This document shows positions 8,966-18,857 of a DNA stretch of 64,000 nucleotides, in pieces. The stretch comes from Thalassovita taeanensis (GTDB lineage Bacteria; Pseudomonadota; Alphaproteobacteria; Rhodobacterales; Rhodobacteraceae). Numbering within the stretch: position 1 is the first letter of the stretch; each line of letters opens with the position of its first letter. Both the position numbers and the translations under genes were made by a program. The stretch is taken from assembly GCF_900110775.1 (NCBI RefSeq), contig NZ_FOEP01000004.1:7538-71537 (forward strand), in the 5' to 3' direction. A model generated the notes under the pieces. It saw nothing but the letters and a program-made list of their open reading frames with translations. It was not told where the DNA came from and did not search any database.

Positions 8966-9032
8966 CCCACGGTAGACTTTCACCTACGTCGGTTTTCAAG
9001 ACCGGTGCATTAAACCGCTCTGCCACTCCTCC
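8943..9032 (-). tRNA. tRNA-Ser (anticodon TGA)
   Basis: 90-base class II tRNA including an encoded CCA. The acceptor stem is GGAGGAG / CTCCTCC with discriminator G. The anticodon loop reads CTTGAAA, giving TGA, which decodes UCA and related Ser codons. A long variable arm (GACGTAGGTGAAAGTC region) and the T-arm GGGTTCGAATCCC are present. It is the likely integration target of the element to its left. Confidence 0.97.
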
Positions 9033-9273
9033 GGGTTTGCCCCGTCTAAACTGTGAAAAGTGATTCTGAAAGATGCCTCTTACGGGAATTTCCGCCGAGC
9101 CGCGTGGCGCAGACTTTCCTTGCGACCCCATTGCAGTTACACTGCGCGCGATGCACGCTTTTGGATGCAGGGGAACAGGACCGGACAACCGGCAAACAGC
9201 ACGGCAATGTCCGTGCACAGGCAAGAGGCAAGGGATGTTCTTTTTAACAGTTGGGCGGGTCAGAAACGTGCGG

Positions 9274-10125
9274 ATGAAACATCTTACGCTGGCCTGTGGG
9301 CTGGCGCTGGTACTAAGCGGATGCGAAGATGGGGCGAACTTCAACTTCTTGTCGCCGCGTGACAAACCCGCCGAAGACGCGCTGCCGAAACAGGCGCGCT
9401 CGGTCAAGCTGATCGAACGCGACATCGAAGCCCCAGACGTGTTTCAGCTCACCGAAGCGGGCCTATGGGACGGGCGCCCCTCGCTGGGCGGGGTCTGGGT
9501 GGCACATTCCAATGTCAAGGAACCCGAACGCGTAATCATCCGCAATGAAGCCAATGGCAAGTTCGTCATCGGCGCGCTGTTCCGCCGCGAGCGTGAAAAT
9601 CCCGGCCCCCGGTTTCAGGTCTCCTCCGATGCCGCAGCCGCGATCGGCCTGCTGGCCGGACAGCCCGCCAAACTGAACGTAACCGCACTGCGCCGCGAGG
9701 AAGTGCCGCAAGAGGCCCCCGCCGACGCTACGGAATCCCTGTCCGCGCCTGCCGAGATCGAGGCGAAACCGCTGGATCCGATCGCATCGGCCTCTGCCGC
9801 CATCGACACTGCCGCCAAAACACCTGTGGCCCCCGCTGCACAACCAACCCCGTCGCCCGCCGCGAAATCCACCGCCAAACCTGCCTCGGGGCTGAATAAG
9901 CCCTATCTCCAGATCGGCATTTTCTCGGTCGAAGCCAACGCCAAAACCGCCGCCAAATCCATGCAAAAAGCCGGGATGGTGGCAACGGTGAAAAAGCAAA
10001 GCTCGAAGGGCAAAACCTTCTGGCGCGTGCTGGTTGGGCCTGCCACCTCGGTGGCCGAGCGCAACAGCCTTCTGGCAAGCATCAAGAAAACCGGATTCAC
10101 CGATGCCTACGCCGTCACCAACTGA
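9274..10125 (+). CDS. SPOR-domain lipoprotein
   Basis: A 283-residue exported lipoprotein. The N-terminus MKHLTLACGLALVLSGC has a lipobox (LSGC, Cys17). A conserved globular part follows (about 40-130), then an Ala/Pro-rich linker (about 135-195) and a C-terminal SPOR domain (YLQIGIFSVEANAKTAAKSM ... FWRVLVGPA), which binds denuded septal peptidoglycan. The frame is open upstream, and ATG 9235 (with GAGGCAAGGG before it) is an alternative start, but 9274 gives a clean lipoprotein signal. It sits 12 bases ahead of a D,D-carboxypeptidase gene, a conserved pairing in Rhodobacteraceae that suggests a shared role in cell-wall remodelling at division (inference). Confidence 0.88.
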   Translation: MKHLTLACGLALVLSGCEDGANFNFLSPRDKPAEDALPKQARSVKLIERDIEAPDVFQLTEAGLWDGRPSLGGVWVAHSNVKEPERVIIRNEANGKFVIGALFRRERENPGPRFQVSSDAAAAIGLLAGQPAKLNVTALRREEVPQEAPADATESLSAPAEIEAKPLDPIASASAAIDTAAKTPVAPAAQPTPSPAAKSTAKPASGLNKPYLQIGIFSVEANAKTAAKSMQKAGMVATVKKQSSKGKTFWRVLVGPATSVAERNSLLASIKKTGFTDAYAVTN

Positions 10126-10137
10126 CCGGAGACTGTC

Positions 10138-11307
10138 ATGACACGTCCGTTCATCCGCATCCTGACCGCCGCTTTGACCGGCCTGATGCTGGCGCTTCCG
10201 GCGCATGCGTTTGACACCAGGGCCACCTCGGCCTTCATTCTTGACCTGACCACGGGCACGGTGCTGCTGAACAAGAATGCCGATGTGCCACTGCCGCCGG
10301 CCTCGATGTCCAAGCTGATGACCCTGTACATGACGTTCGAGGCCCTGCGGGATGACCGCCTGAGGCTGGACACCAAGCTGCCCGTGTCGCAGCACGCCAT
10401 GAGCTATGGTGGATCGACCATGTTTCTGGACACCACCGATCGGGTCCGGGTCGAGGATCTTCTGCGTGGCATCATCGTGCTGTCGGGCAATGATGCCTGC
10501 GCCGTGATCGCCGAGGCCCTCAGCCCCGATGGCACAGAGGCGGGCTTTGCCCGGCTGATGACCCAGCGTGCGCAACAGATGGGCATGACCAATTCGACCT
10601 TTGCCAACTCCAACGGCTGGCCCGCTGCGGGTCACCGCATGTCGATGCGTGATCTGGCGCTGCTGGCCACGCATCTGATCAACGACTACCCGCAATTCTA
10701 TCCGCTGTTTGCCGAACGCGAATACGCTTTTGACGGGCGTGCGCCGCAAAACGTCCATAACCGCAACCCGCTTCTGGGGCTGGGTATCGGCGCCGACGGG
10801 CTGAAAACCGGCCACACGACCGAGGCAGGCTACGGCCTGGTCGGCTCGGCCAAGCAGGGCGACCGCCGCGTGGTCTTCGTGCTCTCGGGCCTCGACAGCG
10901 CCCGTACCCGCGCCGAGGAATCCGAGGCGATCGTGAACTGGGCCTTTCGCCAGTTCGTTCAGCGCCCGGTTGCCAAAGCCAACACCGTGATCGCCGACGC
11001 CGAGGTCTGGATGGGCCGCGAGGCCACGGTCGGGCTGGTGCCTGCCGAAGATGTGACCGCGCTGCTGCCGGTCCTCGCGGGCGATAGCGTCGCCGCCGAA
11101 GTCGTCTACCAAGGCCCGATCGCCGCACCGATCACCAAGGGCCAAGTGCTGGCGCAACTCATCCTGCACCCCGAGGGGCTGGATGAAACCTCGGTGCCGC
11201 TGGTGGCCGACCGTGACATTCCGCGCGGCGGCTTCCTGACCAGAATGACCACCGCCGCCCGCAGCCTGATCAACCGCCTGAACCAAGGCCCCGAGGCCGC
11301 ATCTTGA
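10138..11307 (+). CDS. dacC: D-alanyl-D-alanine carboxypeptidase (PBP5/6 family)
   Basis: Periplasmic low-molecular-mass penicillin-binding protein that trims the terminal D-Ala from peptidoglycan pentapeptides. A 24-residue signal peptide (cleavage after LPAHA) is followed by the three active-site motifs: SxxK (Ser56-Met-Ser-Lys59), SGN (116-118) and KTG (223-225). The C-terminal 110 residues correspond to the PBP5 C-terminal beta domain, and the end carries a positively charged amphipathic segment (TRMTTAARSLINRLNQ) of the type that holds these enzymes to the inner membrane. It follows the SPOR lipoprotein and its stop overlaps the tmk start. The family assignment is firm; the letter of the dac symbol is a guess. 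Confidence 0.93.
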   Translation: MTRPFIRILTAALTGLMLALPAHAFDTRATSAFILDLTTGTVLLNKNADVPLPPASMSKLMTLYMTFEALRDDRLRLDTKLPVSQHAMSYGGSTMFLDTTDRVRVEDLLRGIIVLSGNDACAVIAEALSPDGTEAGFARLMTQRAQQMGMTNSTFANSNGWPAAGHRMSMRDLALLATHLINDYPQFYPLFAEREYAFDGRAPQNVHNRNPLLGLGIGADGLKTGHTTEAGYGLVGSAKQGDRRVVFVLSGLDSARTRAEESEAIVNWAFRQFVQRPVAKANTVIADAEVWMGREATVGLVPAEDVTALLPVLAGDSVAAEVVYQGPIAAPITKGQVLAQLILHPEGLDETSVPLVADRDIPRGGFLTRMTTAARSLINRLNQGPEAAS

Positions 11308-11930
11308 GCGCACCCGGACTGTTCATCAGCTTCGAGGGTATCGACGGGTCCGGCAAATCCACGCAAGCCCGGATGCTGGCCGATACCCTGCGCGCCATGG
11401 GCCGCGACGTGGTGCTGACCCGCGAACCCGGCGGCAGCCCCGGCGCCGAAGAAATCCGCGCACTGGTGCTGCAAGGCGACCCCGACCGATGGTCCGCCGA
11501 AACCGAAATTCTGCTGTTCACCGCCGCCCGCCGCGACCACTTGGAACGCACGATCCAACCGGCGCTGGACGCGGGCAAAGTGGTGATCTGCGATCGCTTC
11601 GCCGACAGCACCCGGATGTATCAGGGCCTCAGCCGCGGCGACCTGCGCGCCACCGTCGATCAGCTTCATACCCTGATGATCGGGCGCGAACCCGACCTGA
11701 CCATCCTGATCGACATGGACCCGGCCACTGGCCTGTCGCGCGCCCTGTCGCGCAAGGGCCTTGAGGAACGGTTCGAATCCTTCGGCCACGACCTTCAGGC
11801 GCAAATGCGTCAGGGCTTCCTTGACCTCGCCGCCGAATTTCCCGACCGCATCACCGTGATCGACGGCGCCCGCGCCCCCGACGCGGTCGCCGCAGACGTG
11901 ACCACAATCGCCACGGCCCGCCTGCCATGA
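11304..11930 (+). CDS. tmk: Thymidylate kinase
   Basis: Phosphorylates dTMP to dTDP. The 208-residue protein has the P-loop FEGIDGSGKSTQARML (residues 8-23), the dTMP-binding REPGGSPGAEEIR motif, the DRFADSTRMYQG motif and a LID region (LSRKGLEERFE) with arginines. It starts at a TTG that overlaps the dacC stop (TTGA), and it ends overlapping the start of holB by four bases. The order dacC-tmk-holB-tatD-MBL fold is a known conserved run in alphaproteobacteria and points to one transcript. Confidence 0.96.
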   Translation: MSAPGLFISFEGIDGSGKSTQARMLADTLRAMGRDVVLTREPGGSPGAEEIRALVLQGDPDRWSAETEILLFTAARRDHLERTIQPALDAGKVVICDRFADSTRMYQGLSRGDLRATVDQLHTLMIGREPDLTILIDMDPATGLSRALSRKGLEERFESFGHDLQAQMRQGFLDLAAEFPDRITVIDGARAPDAVAADVTTIATARLP

Positions 11931-13048
11931 GCGACGACACACACCCCGCACCCGACCGCGTCGAAGGCGCGCCGCACCCGCGCGACACCCCGCGCCTGAT
12001 CGGACAAGCCACAGCCGAGGCCGACTTCCTCGACGCGTTCAATTCGGGCCGCCTGCACCACGGCTGGCTGATCACCGGGCCGCTGGGCGTCGGCAAGGCC
12101 ACGCTGGCGTGGCACATCGCCCGCTTCCTGCTCGCCACCCCCGACGATGACGGCGATGGCCTGTTCGGCGCGCCCCCTGCCCCCACCTCGCTGGCGATTG
12201 ATCCCGACCACCCCGTCGCCCATCGCCTCGCGGCGCGCTCCGAACCGCGGCTGTTTCACATCACTCGCAGCGTCAATGAAACCACCAAGCGGATGCGCGA
12301 TCAGATCGTCGCCGACGACGTGCGCCGTCTGAACCACTTCATGCACCTCTCTGCCACCGATGGCGGCCGCCGCGTCGTCATCGTCGATTGCGCAGATGAA
12401 ATGAACCCACAGGCCGCCAACGCCCTGCTCAAGATGCTGGAAGAGCCGCCCGCCCGCACCATCCTGCTGCTGGTCTCGCATCAGCCCTCACGCCTGCTGC
12501 CCACAATCCGCTCGCGCTGCCGCGAATTGCGCCTGACCCCGCTCAACGCCGACGATATGGCCGTGGCGCTGGAACAGGCCCATGTCACCGATATCGCCGA
12601 TCCCCCCGCACTGGCTGAACTGGCCGCCGGCTCGGTCGGCGAGGCGATCCGCCTGATCAACCTAGGCGGGATGCAGATGTATCACGACCTGATCGCGCTC
12701 TACACCACCTTGCCCCGGCTCGACCGCGCCCGCGCTGTCAAACTGGCCGAAGCCGCGGCAGCGCGCGGAGCCGAAACCCGGCTTGATCTGCTGCTGGGCC
12801 TCAACGATCTGTTGATGGCGCGGCTGGCACGCACCGGCGCACTTGGCGCGGCCCCCGCCACACAGGCCGCCCCCGGCGAAGCCGACCTGCTGACCCGCCT
12901 CTCGCCCGATCCGCACAAAGGCCGGGCATGGGCCAATCTGGCCCAGCAGATCAGCGCCAGAACCCAACATGGCCGGGCCGTCAACCTTGACCCTGCCGCG
13001 CTCATCCTAGATACGGTTTTCAAGATCCAGAAAACCGCCGCGGGCTGA
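11927..13048 (+). CDS. holB: DNA polymerase III subunit delta'
   Basis: Clamp-loader subunit of 373 residues. The P-loop-like GPLGVGKATLAWHIARF (about 45-61) belongs to the AAA+ fold. The VIVDCADEMNPQAANALLK segment is the Walker B/delta' motif, followed by LEEPPARTILLLVSHQP and the sensor-like TIRSRCRELRLTPL, which are highly typical of DnaX/delta' proteins. The C-terminal helical collar domain completes the usual length. It overlaps tmk by four bases (ATGA) and is followed by tatD after 18 bases. Confidence 0.94.
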   Translation: MSDDTHPAPDRVEGAPHPRDTPRLIGQATAEADFLDAFNSGRLHHGWLITGPLGVGKATLAWHIARFLLATPDDDGDGLFGAPPAPTSLAIDPDHPVAHRLAARSEPRLFHITRSVNETTKRMRDQIVADDVRRLNHFMHLSATDGGRRVVIVDCADEMNPQAANALLKMLEEPPARTILLLVSHQPSRLLPTIRSRCRELRLTPLNADDMAVALEQAHVTDIADPPALAELAAGSVGEAIRLINLGGMQMYHDLIALYTTLPRLDRARAVKLAEAAAARGAETRLDLLLGLNDLLMARLARTGALGAAPATQAAPGEADLLTRLSPDPHKGRAWANLAQQISARTQHGRAVNLDPAALILDTVFKIQKTAAG

Positions 13049-13066
13049 TCCCGCGCGAGGGGCCGC

Positions 13067-13873
13067 ATGACCGATACCATTCAGATTACCGACAGCCACT
13101 GCCACCTCGATTTCCCCGATTTCGACTCTGAACGCGCCGAGGTCATCTCCCGCGCCGTCGAGGCCGGTGTTACCCGCATGGTCACCATCTGCACCCGGCT
13201 TGAATCCGAACCCGCCGTGCGCGCCATCGCCGAAACCTACGCCCCGGTGTTCTACGCCGCAGGTATCCACCCGATGCGCGCCGCCGAGGAACCGCTGGTC
13301 ACCGCCGATCAACTGATCGCGCTGGCCGCGCACCCGAAATTTGTCGGCATCGGCGAAACCGGGCTGGACTACCACTATACCGCCGACAGCGCCGAGATTC
13401 AGAAAGCCTCGCTGCGCATCCATATCGACGCCGCCCGCCAAACCGGCCTGCCGCTGATCATCCACTCCCGCGCCGCCGACGAAGACATGGCCCGCATCCT
13501 GACCGAGGAACACGCCAACGGCACTTATTCCTGTGTCATGCACTGCTTCTCCTCCGGCCCCGATCTGGCCCGCGCCGCCCTTGACCTTGGGTTTTACCTG
13601 TCGATGTCCGGCATCGCCACCTTCCCCAAAAGCCAAGAGGTCCGCGACATTTTTGCCGCCGCGCCGGTCGACCGCATTCTGGTGGAAACCGACGCGCCCT
13701 ACCTCGCGCCCAAACCCTTCCGCGGCAAACGCAACGAACCCGCCTACTCGGTGCATACCGCTCAGGTCGGCGCCGACGTCTTCGGCCTCGACTACGCCAC
13801 CTTCGCCGCGCAGACTCAGGCCAACTTCGACCGGCTGTTCAGCAAAGTCGCCCAATACAAGGCCCCCGCATAA
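13067..13873 (+). CDS. TatD family metal-dependent hydrolase
   Basis: A 268-residue TIM-barrel protein of the TatD deoxyribonuclease family. Metal ligands are visible in DSHCHLDFPDFD (N-terminus), GIGETGLDYHY (Glu), IIHSRAADEDM (His), CVMHCFSS (His) and ETDAPYLAP (Asp). Members act as 3'-5' exonucleases or as D-aminoacyl-tRNA deacylase-like hydrolases; the precise substrate here is not known. Its last base is shared with the ATG of the next gene (TAATG), so translation is coupled to the metallo-beta-lactamase-fold protein. Confidence 0.93.
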   Translation: MTDTIQITDSHCHLDFPDFDSERAEVISRAVEAGVTRMVTICTRLESEPAVRAIAETYAPVFYAAGIHPMRAAEEPLVTADQLIALAAHPKFVGIGETGLDYHYTADSAEIQKASLRIHIDAARQTGLPLIIHSRAADEDMARILTEEHANGTYSCVMHCFSSGPDLARAALDLGFYLSMSGIATFPKSQEVRDIFAAAPVDRILVETDAPYLAPKPFRGKRNEPAYSVHTAQVGADVFGLDYATFAAQTQANFDRLFSKVAQYKAPA

Positions 13874-14670
13874 TGGCCGAACTGCGCTTCACCATCCTCG
13901 GCTGTGGCTCCTCCGGCGGTGTGCCGCGCTTGGGTGGCCATTGGGGCGAATGTGACCCGCGGAATCCGAAAAACCGCCGCCGCCGCTGCTCGATGCTGGT
14001 GCAACGCATCACCGACGGCGGCACCACCTCCGTGCTGATTGACACCTCGCCCGACATGCGCGCCCAACTGCTTGATGCAGATATCGGCGCCCTCGATGCC
14101 GTGGTCTATACCCACTCCCACGCCGACCATGTCCACGGGCTCGACGACCTGCGAATGATCGTGTTCAACATGCGCCGCCGCCTGCCGGTCTGGGCCGATG
14201 GCGACACGCAAAACGACCTCTATTCCCGCTTCGGCTATGCTTTCGTCCAACCCGAGGACAGCCCCTACCCCCCGATCCTCGACATGCACACGATCAAGGG
14301 CGATATCACCATCTCCGGCCAAGGCGGCGAGATCACCCTCACCCCCTTTAAAGTCGGCCACGGCAGCATCGACGCGCTCGGCTTCCGCATCCATAATCTG
14401 GCCTACCTGCCCGACGTCGCCACCATCTATGACCCGGCTTGGGATGCGCTTCAGGACCTCGACTGCTGGGTGCTCGACGCGCTGCGCCGCACCCCGCATC
14501 CGACCCACTCGCATCTGGCCCAATCGCTTGAATGGATCGCACAGGTCGCGCCACGCCGCGCCGTGTTGACCAACATGCACATCGACCTCGACTATCAGGC
14601 CGTGGCAGATGAAACCCCCGACCATATCACCCCCGCCTATGACGGTATGACCCTGTCCTACACAGTCTGA
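13873..14670 (+). CDS. Metallo-beta-lactamase-fold hydrolase (PhnP-like)
   Basis: A 265-residue protein of the metallo-beta-lactamase superfamily. The zinc motif is THSHADHVHGLDD (residues 76-88), and further ligands are in FKVGHGSIDALG (His) and near the C-terminus (NMHIDLDY). The N-terminus LGCGSSGGVPRLGG and the cysteines that follow are typical of the PhnP/phosphodiesterase-like branch found behind tatD in alphaproteobacteria. No phn genes are nearby, so a role in phosphonate breakdown is not supported. It is the last gene of the dacC-tmk-holB-tatD run. Confidence 0.88.
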   Translation: MAELRFTILGCGSSGGVPRLGGHWGECDPRNPKNRRRRCSMLVQRITDGGTTSVLIDTSPDMRAQLLDADIGALDAVVYTHSHADHVHGLDDLRMIVFNMRRRLPVWADGDTQNDLYSRFGYAFVQPEDSPYPPILDMHTIKGDITISGQGGEITLTPFKVGHGSIDALGFRIHNLAYLPDVATIYDPAWDALQDLDCWVLDALRRTPHPTHSHLAQSLEWIAQVAPRRAVLTNMHIDLDYQAVADETPDHITPAYDGMTLSYTV

Positions 14671-14736
14671 CCTGCGGCTTCTTTCTGACCAAAATACTCA
14701 TTCCCGCGCCCGCCCCACGCACAAAGGACCGACCCG

Positions 14737-15666
14737 ATGCAAGACCTCCTCGATGTCGTCCTTCCCGTCTTTCTGGTGATCGGCTTCGGCTACGCCGCCG
14801 TGTGGAAGGGCTACTTCTCAGATGCCCATGTCGACGGGCTGATGAAATTCACTCAGAATTTCGCCATCCCCTGCCTGCTGTTCTCGGCGATCTCGCGGCT
14901 CGACCTGTCGCAAAGCTTTGACGCGAAACTGCTGCTTTCCTTCTACACAGGTGCGGCCGCCGGGTTCTTCGCCGCAATGCTGGGGGCGCGGTTCCTGTTT
15001 GGCCGCGACTGGGAAGACTGCGTTGCCATCGGCTTTGTTGGCCTGTTCTCCAACTCGCTGCTGCTGGGGCTGCCGATTACTGAACGCGCCTACGGCCATG
15101 ATGCGCTCTCGGCCAACTACGCGATCATCTCGATCCACTCGCCGTTCTGCTATGCCCTCGGCATCACCACGATGGAGATCGTCCGCGCCCGCGGCAAATC
15201 CCCCGCAGCGCTTGTCGGCACCGTGGCCAAGGCAATGTTTCGCAATGCGCTGGTGGTGGGGCTGGCCCTCGGCTTTGCCGTCAACCTCAGCGGCACCACC
15301 CTGCCCGGCCCCCTGACCGCCGCGATTGATCTGATGGTGCGCGCGGCGCTGCCCGCAGCCCTCTTTGGCCTCGGCGGTGTGCTGGTCCGCTACCGCCCCG
15401 AGGGCGACATCAAGATTATCGCCTATGTCACCGCCATCAGCCTGGTGCTGCACCCGATGATCGTCTGGACCCTGTCGAAATCCTTCGACCTGCCGATTGC
15501 CTCGCAACGCTCGGCGGTGCTAACCGCCGCCATGGCCCCCGGCATCAACTCCTATGTCTTTGCCAATATGTATGGGCGCGGCAAACGGGTCGCGGCCTCT
15601 GCGGTGCTGGTGGGCACAACGATGTGTATCCTCACTGTCTGGGTCTGGCTACAACTTCTGCCCTGA
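14737..15666 (+). CDS. AEC family transporter (auxin efflux carrier-like)
   Basis: Integral inner-membrane protein of 309 residues with about ten hydrophobic segments, organised as two inverted repeats. The start (LLDVVLPVFLVIGFGYAAVWKG), the middle FSNSLLLGLPITERAYG with the Asn/Pro-interrupted helix, and the C-terminal TAAMAPGINSYVFANMYGRG are characteristic of the family. AEC proteins move small organic anions such as malonate or malate; the substrate here cannot be read from sequence. It stands alone, with 66 bases before it and 99 after. Confidence 0.88.
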   Translation: MQDLLDVVLPVFLVIGFGYAAVWKGYFSDAHVDGLMKFTQNFAIPCLLFSAISRLDLSQSFDAKLLLSFYTGAAAGFFAAMLGARFLFGRDWEDCVAIGFVGLFSNSLLLGLPITERAYGHDALSANYAIISIHSPFCYALGITTMEIVRARGKSPAALVGTVAKAMFRNALVVGLALGFAVNLSGTTLPGPLTAAIDLMVRAALPAALFGLGGVLVRYRPEGDIKIIAYVTAISLVLHPMIVWTLSKSFDLPIASQRSAVLTAAMAPGINSYVFANMYGRGKRVAASAVLVGTTMCILTVWVWLQLLP

Positions 15667-15765
15667 CCAACGCCACACCCGCCCAGCCAACCCGCCGCGC
15701 GGATTTGGCACTGGAACCATACGCCACATGCGTTACCCTGCCCCCGCAATGCAACGAGGGATCAG

Positions 15766-16497
15766 GTGCCAGACCACACGCCCATTACCCCCCCTACACC
15801 GGCCTTCACCGCCACCGGCCTGACCAAAACCTATGGCAGCGGCGCCGCCACCGTGCACGCCCTGCGCGGCGTGGACCTGACCATTCCCACCGGCGAATTC
15901 GTGGTGCTGCTTGGTCCCTCCGGCAGTGGCAAATCCACGCTGCTGAACATCCTCGGCGGGCTGGATCGCCCCACCTCGGGCACCGCCCTGTTCCAAAGCG
16001 CCGACCTGACCGCCATGACGGACGCCGAACTGACGCGCTACCGGCGCGATCACGTGGGCTTTGTGTTCCAGTTCTACAACCTCATGCCCAGCCTCACCGC
16101 CTATGAGAACGTCGAGTTGGTCACCGAAATCGCCACCGATCCGCTTGACCCGGCCGAGGCCCTGTCGCTGGTCGGGCTCGACAAGCGCAGCCACCATTTT
16201 CCCGCCGAACTGTCAGGCGGCGAACAGCAGCGCGTCGCCATCGCCCGCGCCGTGGCCAAGCGCCCGACCGTGTTGTTTTGCGACGAACCCACCGGCGCGC
16301 TGGACAGCGCCACAGGCCGCGCCGTCCTGAACGTCCTGACCGAGGTCAACGCCCGCCTCGGCACCACCGTGATCATCGTCACCCATGCTGCCGCCACAGC
16401 GCAACTTGCGGACAGGGTTATCCATTTCGCCGATGGCGGCATCCGCGACGTGATCCTGAACAAAACCAAACTGACCGCAGACGAGATCGAGTGGTGA
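15766..16497 (+). CDS. ABC exporter ATP-binding protein (LolD/MacB type)
   Basis: A 243-residue ATPase. It shows Walker [18 protein letters not shown]-loop, signature [17 protein letters not shown], Walker [13 protein letters not shown] and the H-loop [11 protein letters not shown]. The spacing and the YENVELV / [12 protein letters not shown] elements place it with the LolD/MacB/FtsE group that partners FtsX-like permeases. It starts with GTG at 15766. Its TGA overlaps the GTG start of the permease (GTGA), so the two subunits are coupled and probably made in equal amounts. Confidence 0.94.
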   Translation: MPDHTPITPPTPAFTATGLTKTYGSGAATVHALRGVDLTIPTGEFVVLLGPSGSGKSTLLNILGGLDRPTSGTALFQSADLTAMTDAELTRYRRDHVGFVFQFYNLMPSLTAYENVELVTEIATDPLDPAEALSLVGLDKRSHHFPAELSGGEQQRVAIARAVAKRPTVLFCDEPTGALDSATGRAVLNVLTEVNARLGTTVIIVTHAAATAQLADRVIHFADGGIRDVILNKTKLTADEIEW

Positions 16498-18857
16498 GCC
16501 CGCTCAACCGCAAACTCCTGCGCGATCTGGCGCGGATCAAGGGGCAGGCCGCCGCCATCGGGCTGGTGATCGCGCTGGGGGTGATGATGCTGGTGATGAT
16601 GACCGGGCTGGTCAACACGCTGGATGAAACCCGGCAGGCCTATTACGATCGCTACCGGCTGGCCGATGTCTTTGCCCCGGTCACCCGCGCGCCCAACCGG
16701 ATGCTGGCCCGCCTGGCTGCCCTGCCCGGCGTTGCCGCCGTCGAAGGCCGCGTGTCCGGCAGCGCCCTGATCGACATCGCCAAAGACGAGCTTCCCATCC
16801 GCGCCCGCGCCCTGTCGCTGCCTGATACCGGCACACCCCGGCTCAACGACATCTACCTGACCGCCGGTCGCCTGCCCGCCCTTGGCCACGCCGACGAAAT
16901 CGTTTTGCTCGAAGGCTTTGCCAAGGCCCGCGACCTGACGCTGAATGACAACATCGCCGCCACGATGAACGGCGCGCGGCGGGTTTTTCGGATCACCGGC
17001 CTCGCCCAATCCCCCGAGTTCCTCTATACAGTCGCCCCCGGCGAGATCGTATCAGACGACGCCCGCTTTGCCGTGTTCTGGATGCGCCGCGCCGCGCTTG
17101 GTGCTGCCTATGACATGACCGGCGCGTTTTCCGAGGCGCTGATCGCGCTGTCGCGTGGCACCAACCCGCAATCGGTCATTCAGGCCGCCGACCAGATTCT
17201 GACCTCTTATGGGGCCGCCGGGGCCTATGACCTGACCGACCTCATCTCGAACCGCTTCGTCACCGAGGAAATTCGCGGGTTGCGCAGCAGCTCAACCGCG
17301 ATCCCGCCGATCTTTCTGGGGGTCGCTGCCTTCCTGCTGTATATCGTCATCAGCCGCATGGTGCAGGCCGAGCGCGAACAGATCGGCCTGCTCAAGGCCT
17401 TCGGCTATGCCTCAAGTGAGGTCAGCCTGCACTACCTGAAACTGGTGCTGCTGATCGCCGTCGCTGGCGCCGTGGCGGGCTCGATGGCCGGAATCGCCGC
17501 AGGCAGCGCAATGGCGGTCTTCTACCAGAATTACTTCAAATTCCCCTTCATCGTCTTCAGCGTCGATCCGCGCAGCTTCGTCGTGGGCTTTGCCGTCTCG
17601 ATCCTCACCGCCTCGATCGGCAGCCTGTTCGTGCTCAAAGGCGTGTTTGCCCTGACCCCCGCCGTGGCCATGCGCCCGCCTGCCCCGCCCGATTACAGCC
17701 GCGCCTATGATCTGGCCGGACAGATGAAGCGCTGGCTGGATCAACCCAGCCGCATGGTCCTGCGCCGCATCACCCGCCATCCGGGCCGGATGATCGGCGC
17801 GGTGATCGGCATTGGCACCGGGCTGGCGCTTTCGGTGTCCACCCTGACGATCATGGCCGGGTTTCAAACCACCATCGACCTCAGCTTTTCGGCCATGGAC
17901 CGATCCGACATGACCCTCAGCTTCACCACCCCACAAGCGCCCAAAGCACTGCTGGAACTGGCCCGCCTGCCCGGCGTTCTGCACGTCGAACCGATCCGCA
18001 CCGCCCCAGCGATCCTGCGCAACGGCACCTATTCCTATCGTGGCACCGTCGAGGGCCGCCCGGCCCGCCCCACGCTCAACCGCATTCTCTCGGCCAAAGT
18101 CGAACCGATCACCATCCGCCCCGAAGGGCTGATTCTGGCGCAATCACTGGCCACGATCCTGCATGTGAAACCCGGTGATACCCTGACCGTCGAAATCCGC
18201 GATGGCCGCCGCCCGCTGCTGCGCCTGCCGGTGATCGGCACCGCCCGCACCCTGATCGGCGCCCCCGCCTTCATGGAGATCGGCGCGCTGACGCGGGCGC
18301 TGAAACAGCCCGATCAGGTCTCGGGCGCCTATCTGACCATCGACACCCGACAGACCAAAACGCTCTATGCCCGTATCAAACAGATGCCCGCCATCGCCGG
18401 TGTCTCGCTCAAATCCGATGCCCGCACCGCGCTGGTCACCCTGATGGACACCGGCCCCGGCGCGATGCGCTATGTCATGCTGGCGGTGGCCGCGATCATC
18501 ACCTTCGGGATCGTCTACAACTCCGCCCGCATCGCCTTCGCCGAACGCACCCGCGATCTGGCCAGCCTGCGCGTCATGGGCTTCACCCGCGCCGAAACCG
18601 CCTTTGTGCTGCTGGGGGAACTGGCGGTCGTCACCCTGGCCGCGATCCCGCTGGGCATCGGGGTGGGCTATGGTTTGAGCTATCTCATGGCGGTGGGGTT
18701 CAGTACTGATATCTATCAGATCCCGGTGGTGTTCAGCCCACACAGCTATGGCTTGGCCATTCTGGCCGTTCTGGCCGCCTCCGGACTATCGGGCTGGCTG
18801 GTGAAACGCGAACTGGACCAGATTGATATGATCTCCGCCCTGAAGACACGGGAATAA
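16494..18857 (+). CDS. FtsX-like ABC exporter permease
   Basis: A 787-residue permease. A first membrane helix (about 20-42) is followed by a large periplasmic MacB-PCD-like domain, then a block of three helices (about 270-400, with the FtsX motif [18 protein letters not shown]), a further helix near 425, a second periplasmic domain, and a last block of three helices at the C-terminus ([20 protein letters not shown]). This duplicated FtsX arrangement is typical of the long permeases that work with a LolD-like ATPase and a periplasmic adaptor. The start is GTG 16494, overlapping the ATPase stop. The substrate is unknown; lipids, peptides or antibiotics are all possible. Confidence 0.9.
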   Translation: MSPLNRKLLRDLARIKGQAAAIGLVIALGVMMLVMMTGLVNTLDETRQAYYDRYRLADVFAPVTRAPNRMLARLAALPGVAAVEGRVSGSALIDIAKDELPIRARALSLPDTGTPRLNDIYLTAGRLPALGHADEIVLLEGFAKARDLTLNDNIAATMNGARRVFRITGLAQSPEFLYTVAPGEIVSDDARFAVFWMRRAALGAAYDMTGAFSEALIALSRGTNPQSVIQAADQILTSYGAAGAYDLTDLISNRFVTEEIRGLRSSSTAIPPIFLGVAAFLLYIVISRMVQAEREQIGLLKAFGYASSEVSLHYLKLVLLIAVAGAVAGSMAGIAAGSAMAVFYQNYFKFPFIVFSVDPRSFVVGFAVSILTASIGSLFVLKGVFALTPAVAMRPPAPPDYSRAYDLAGQMKRWLDQPSRMVLRRITRHPGRMIGAVIGIGTGLALSVSTLTIMAGFQTTIDLSFSAMDRSDMTLSFTTPQAPKALLELARLPGVLHVEPIRTAPAILRNGTYSYRGTVEGRPARPTLNRILSAKVEPITIRPEGLILAQSLATILHVKPGDTLTVEIRDGRRPLLRLPVIGTARTLIGAPAFMEIGALTRALKQPDQVSGAYLTIDTRQTKTLYARIKQMPAIAGVSLKSDARTALVTLMDTGPGAMRYVMLAVAAIITFGIVYNSARIAFAERTRDLASLRVMGFTRAETAFVLLGELAVVTLAAIPLGIGVGYGLSYLMAVGFSTDIYQIPVVFSPHSYGLAILAVLAASGLSGWLVKRELDQIDMISALKTRE

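Noticed and set aside
9151-9170. ATGCAC/ATGCAG words upstream of the SPOR lipoprotein as another phased TGCA array
   Set aside because: The two words are 14 bases apart and only two occur, so they do not fit the 11-bp spacing.
9463-11313. 616-residue frame antisense to the SPOR lipoprotein and dacC
   Set aside because: Crosses two convincing genes on the other strand and has shadow composition (Gln/Gly/Arg/His-rich).
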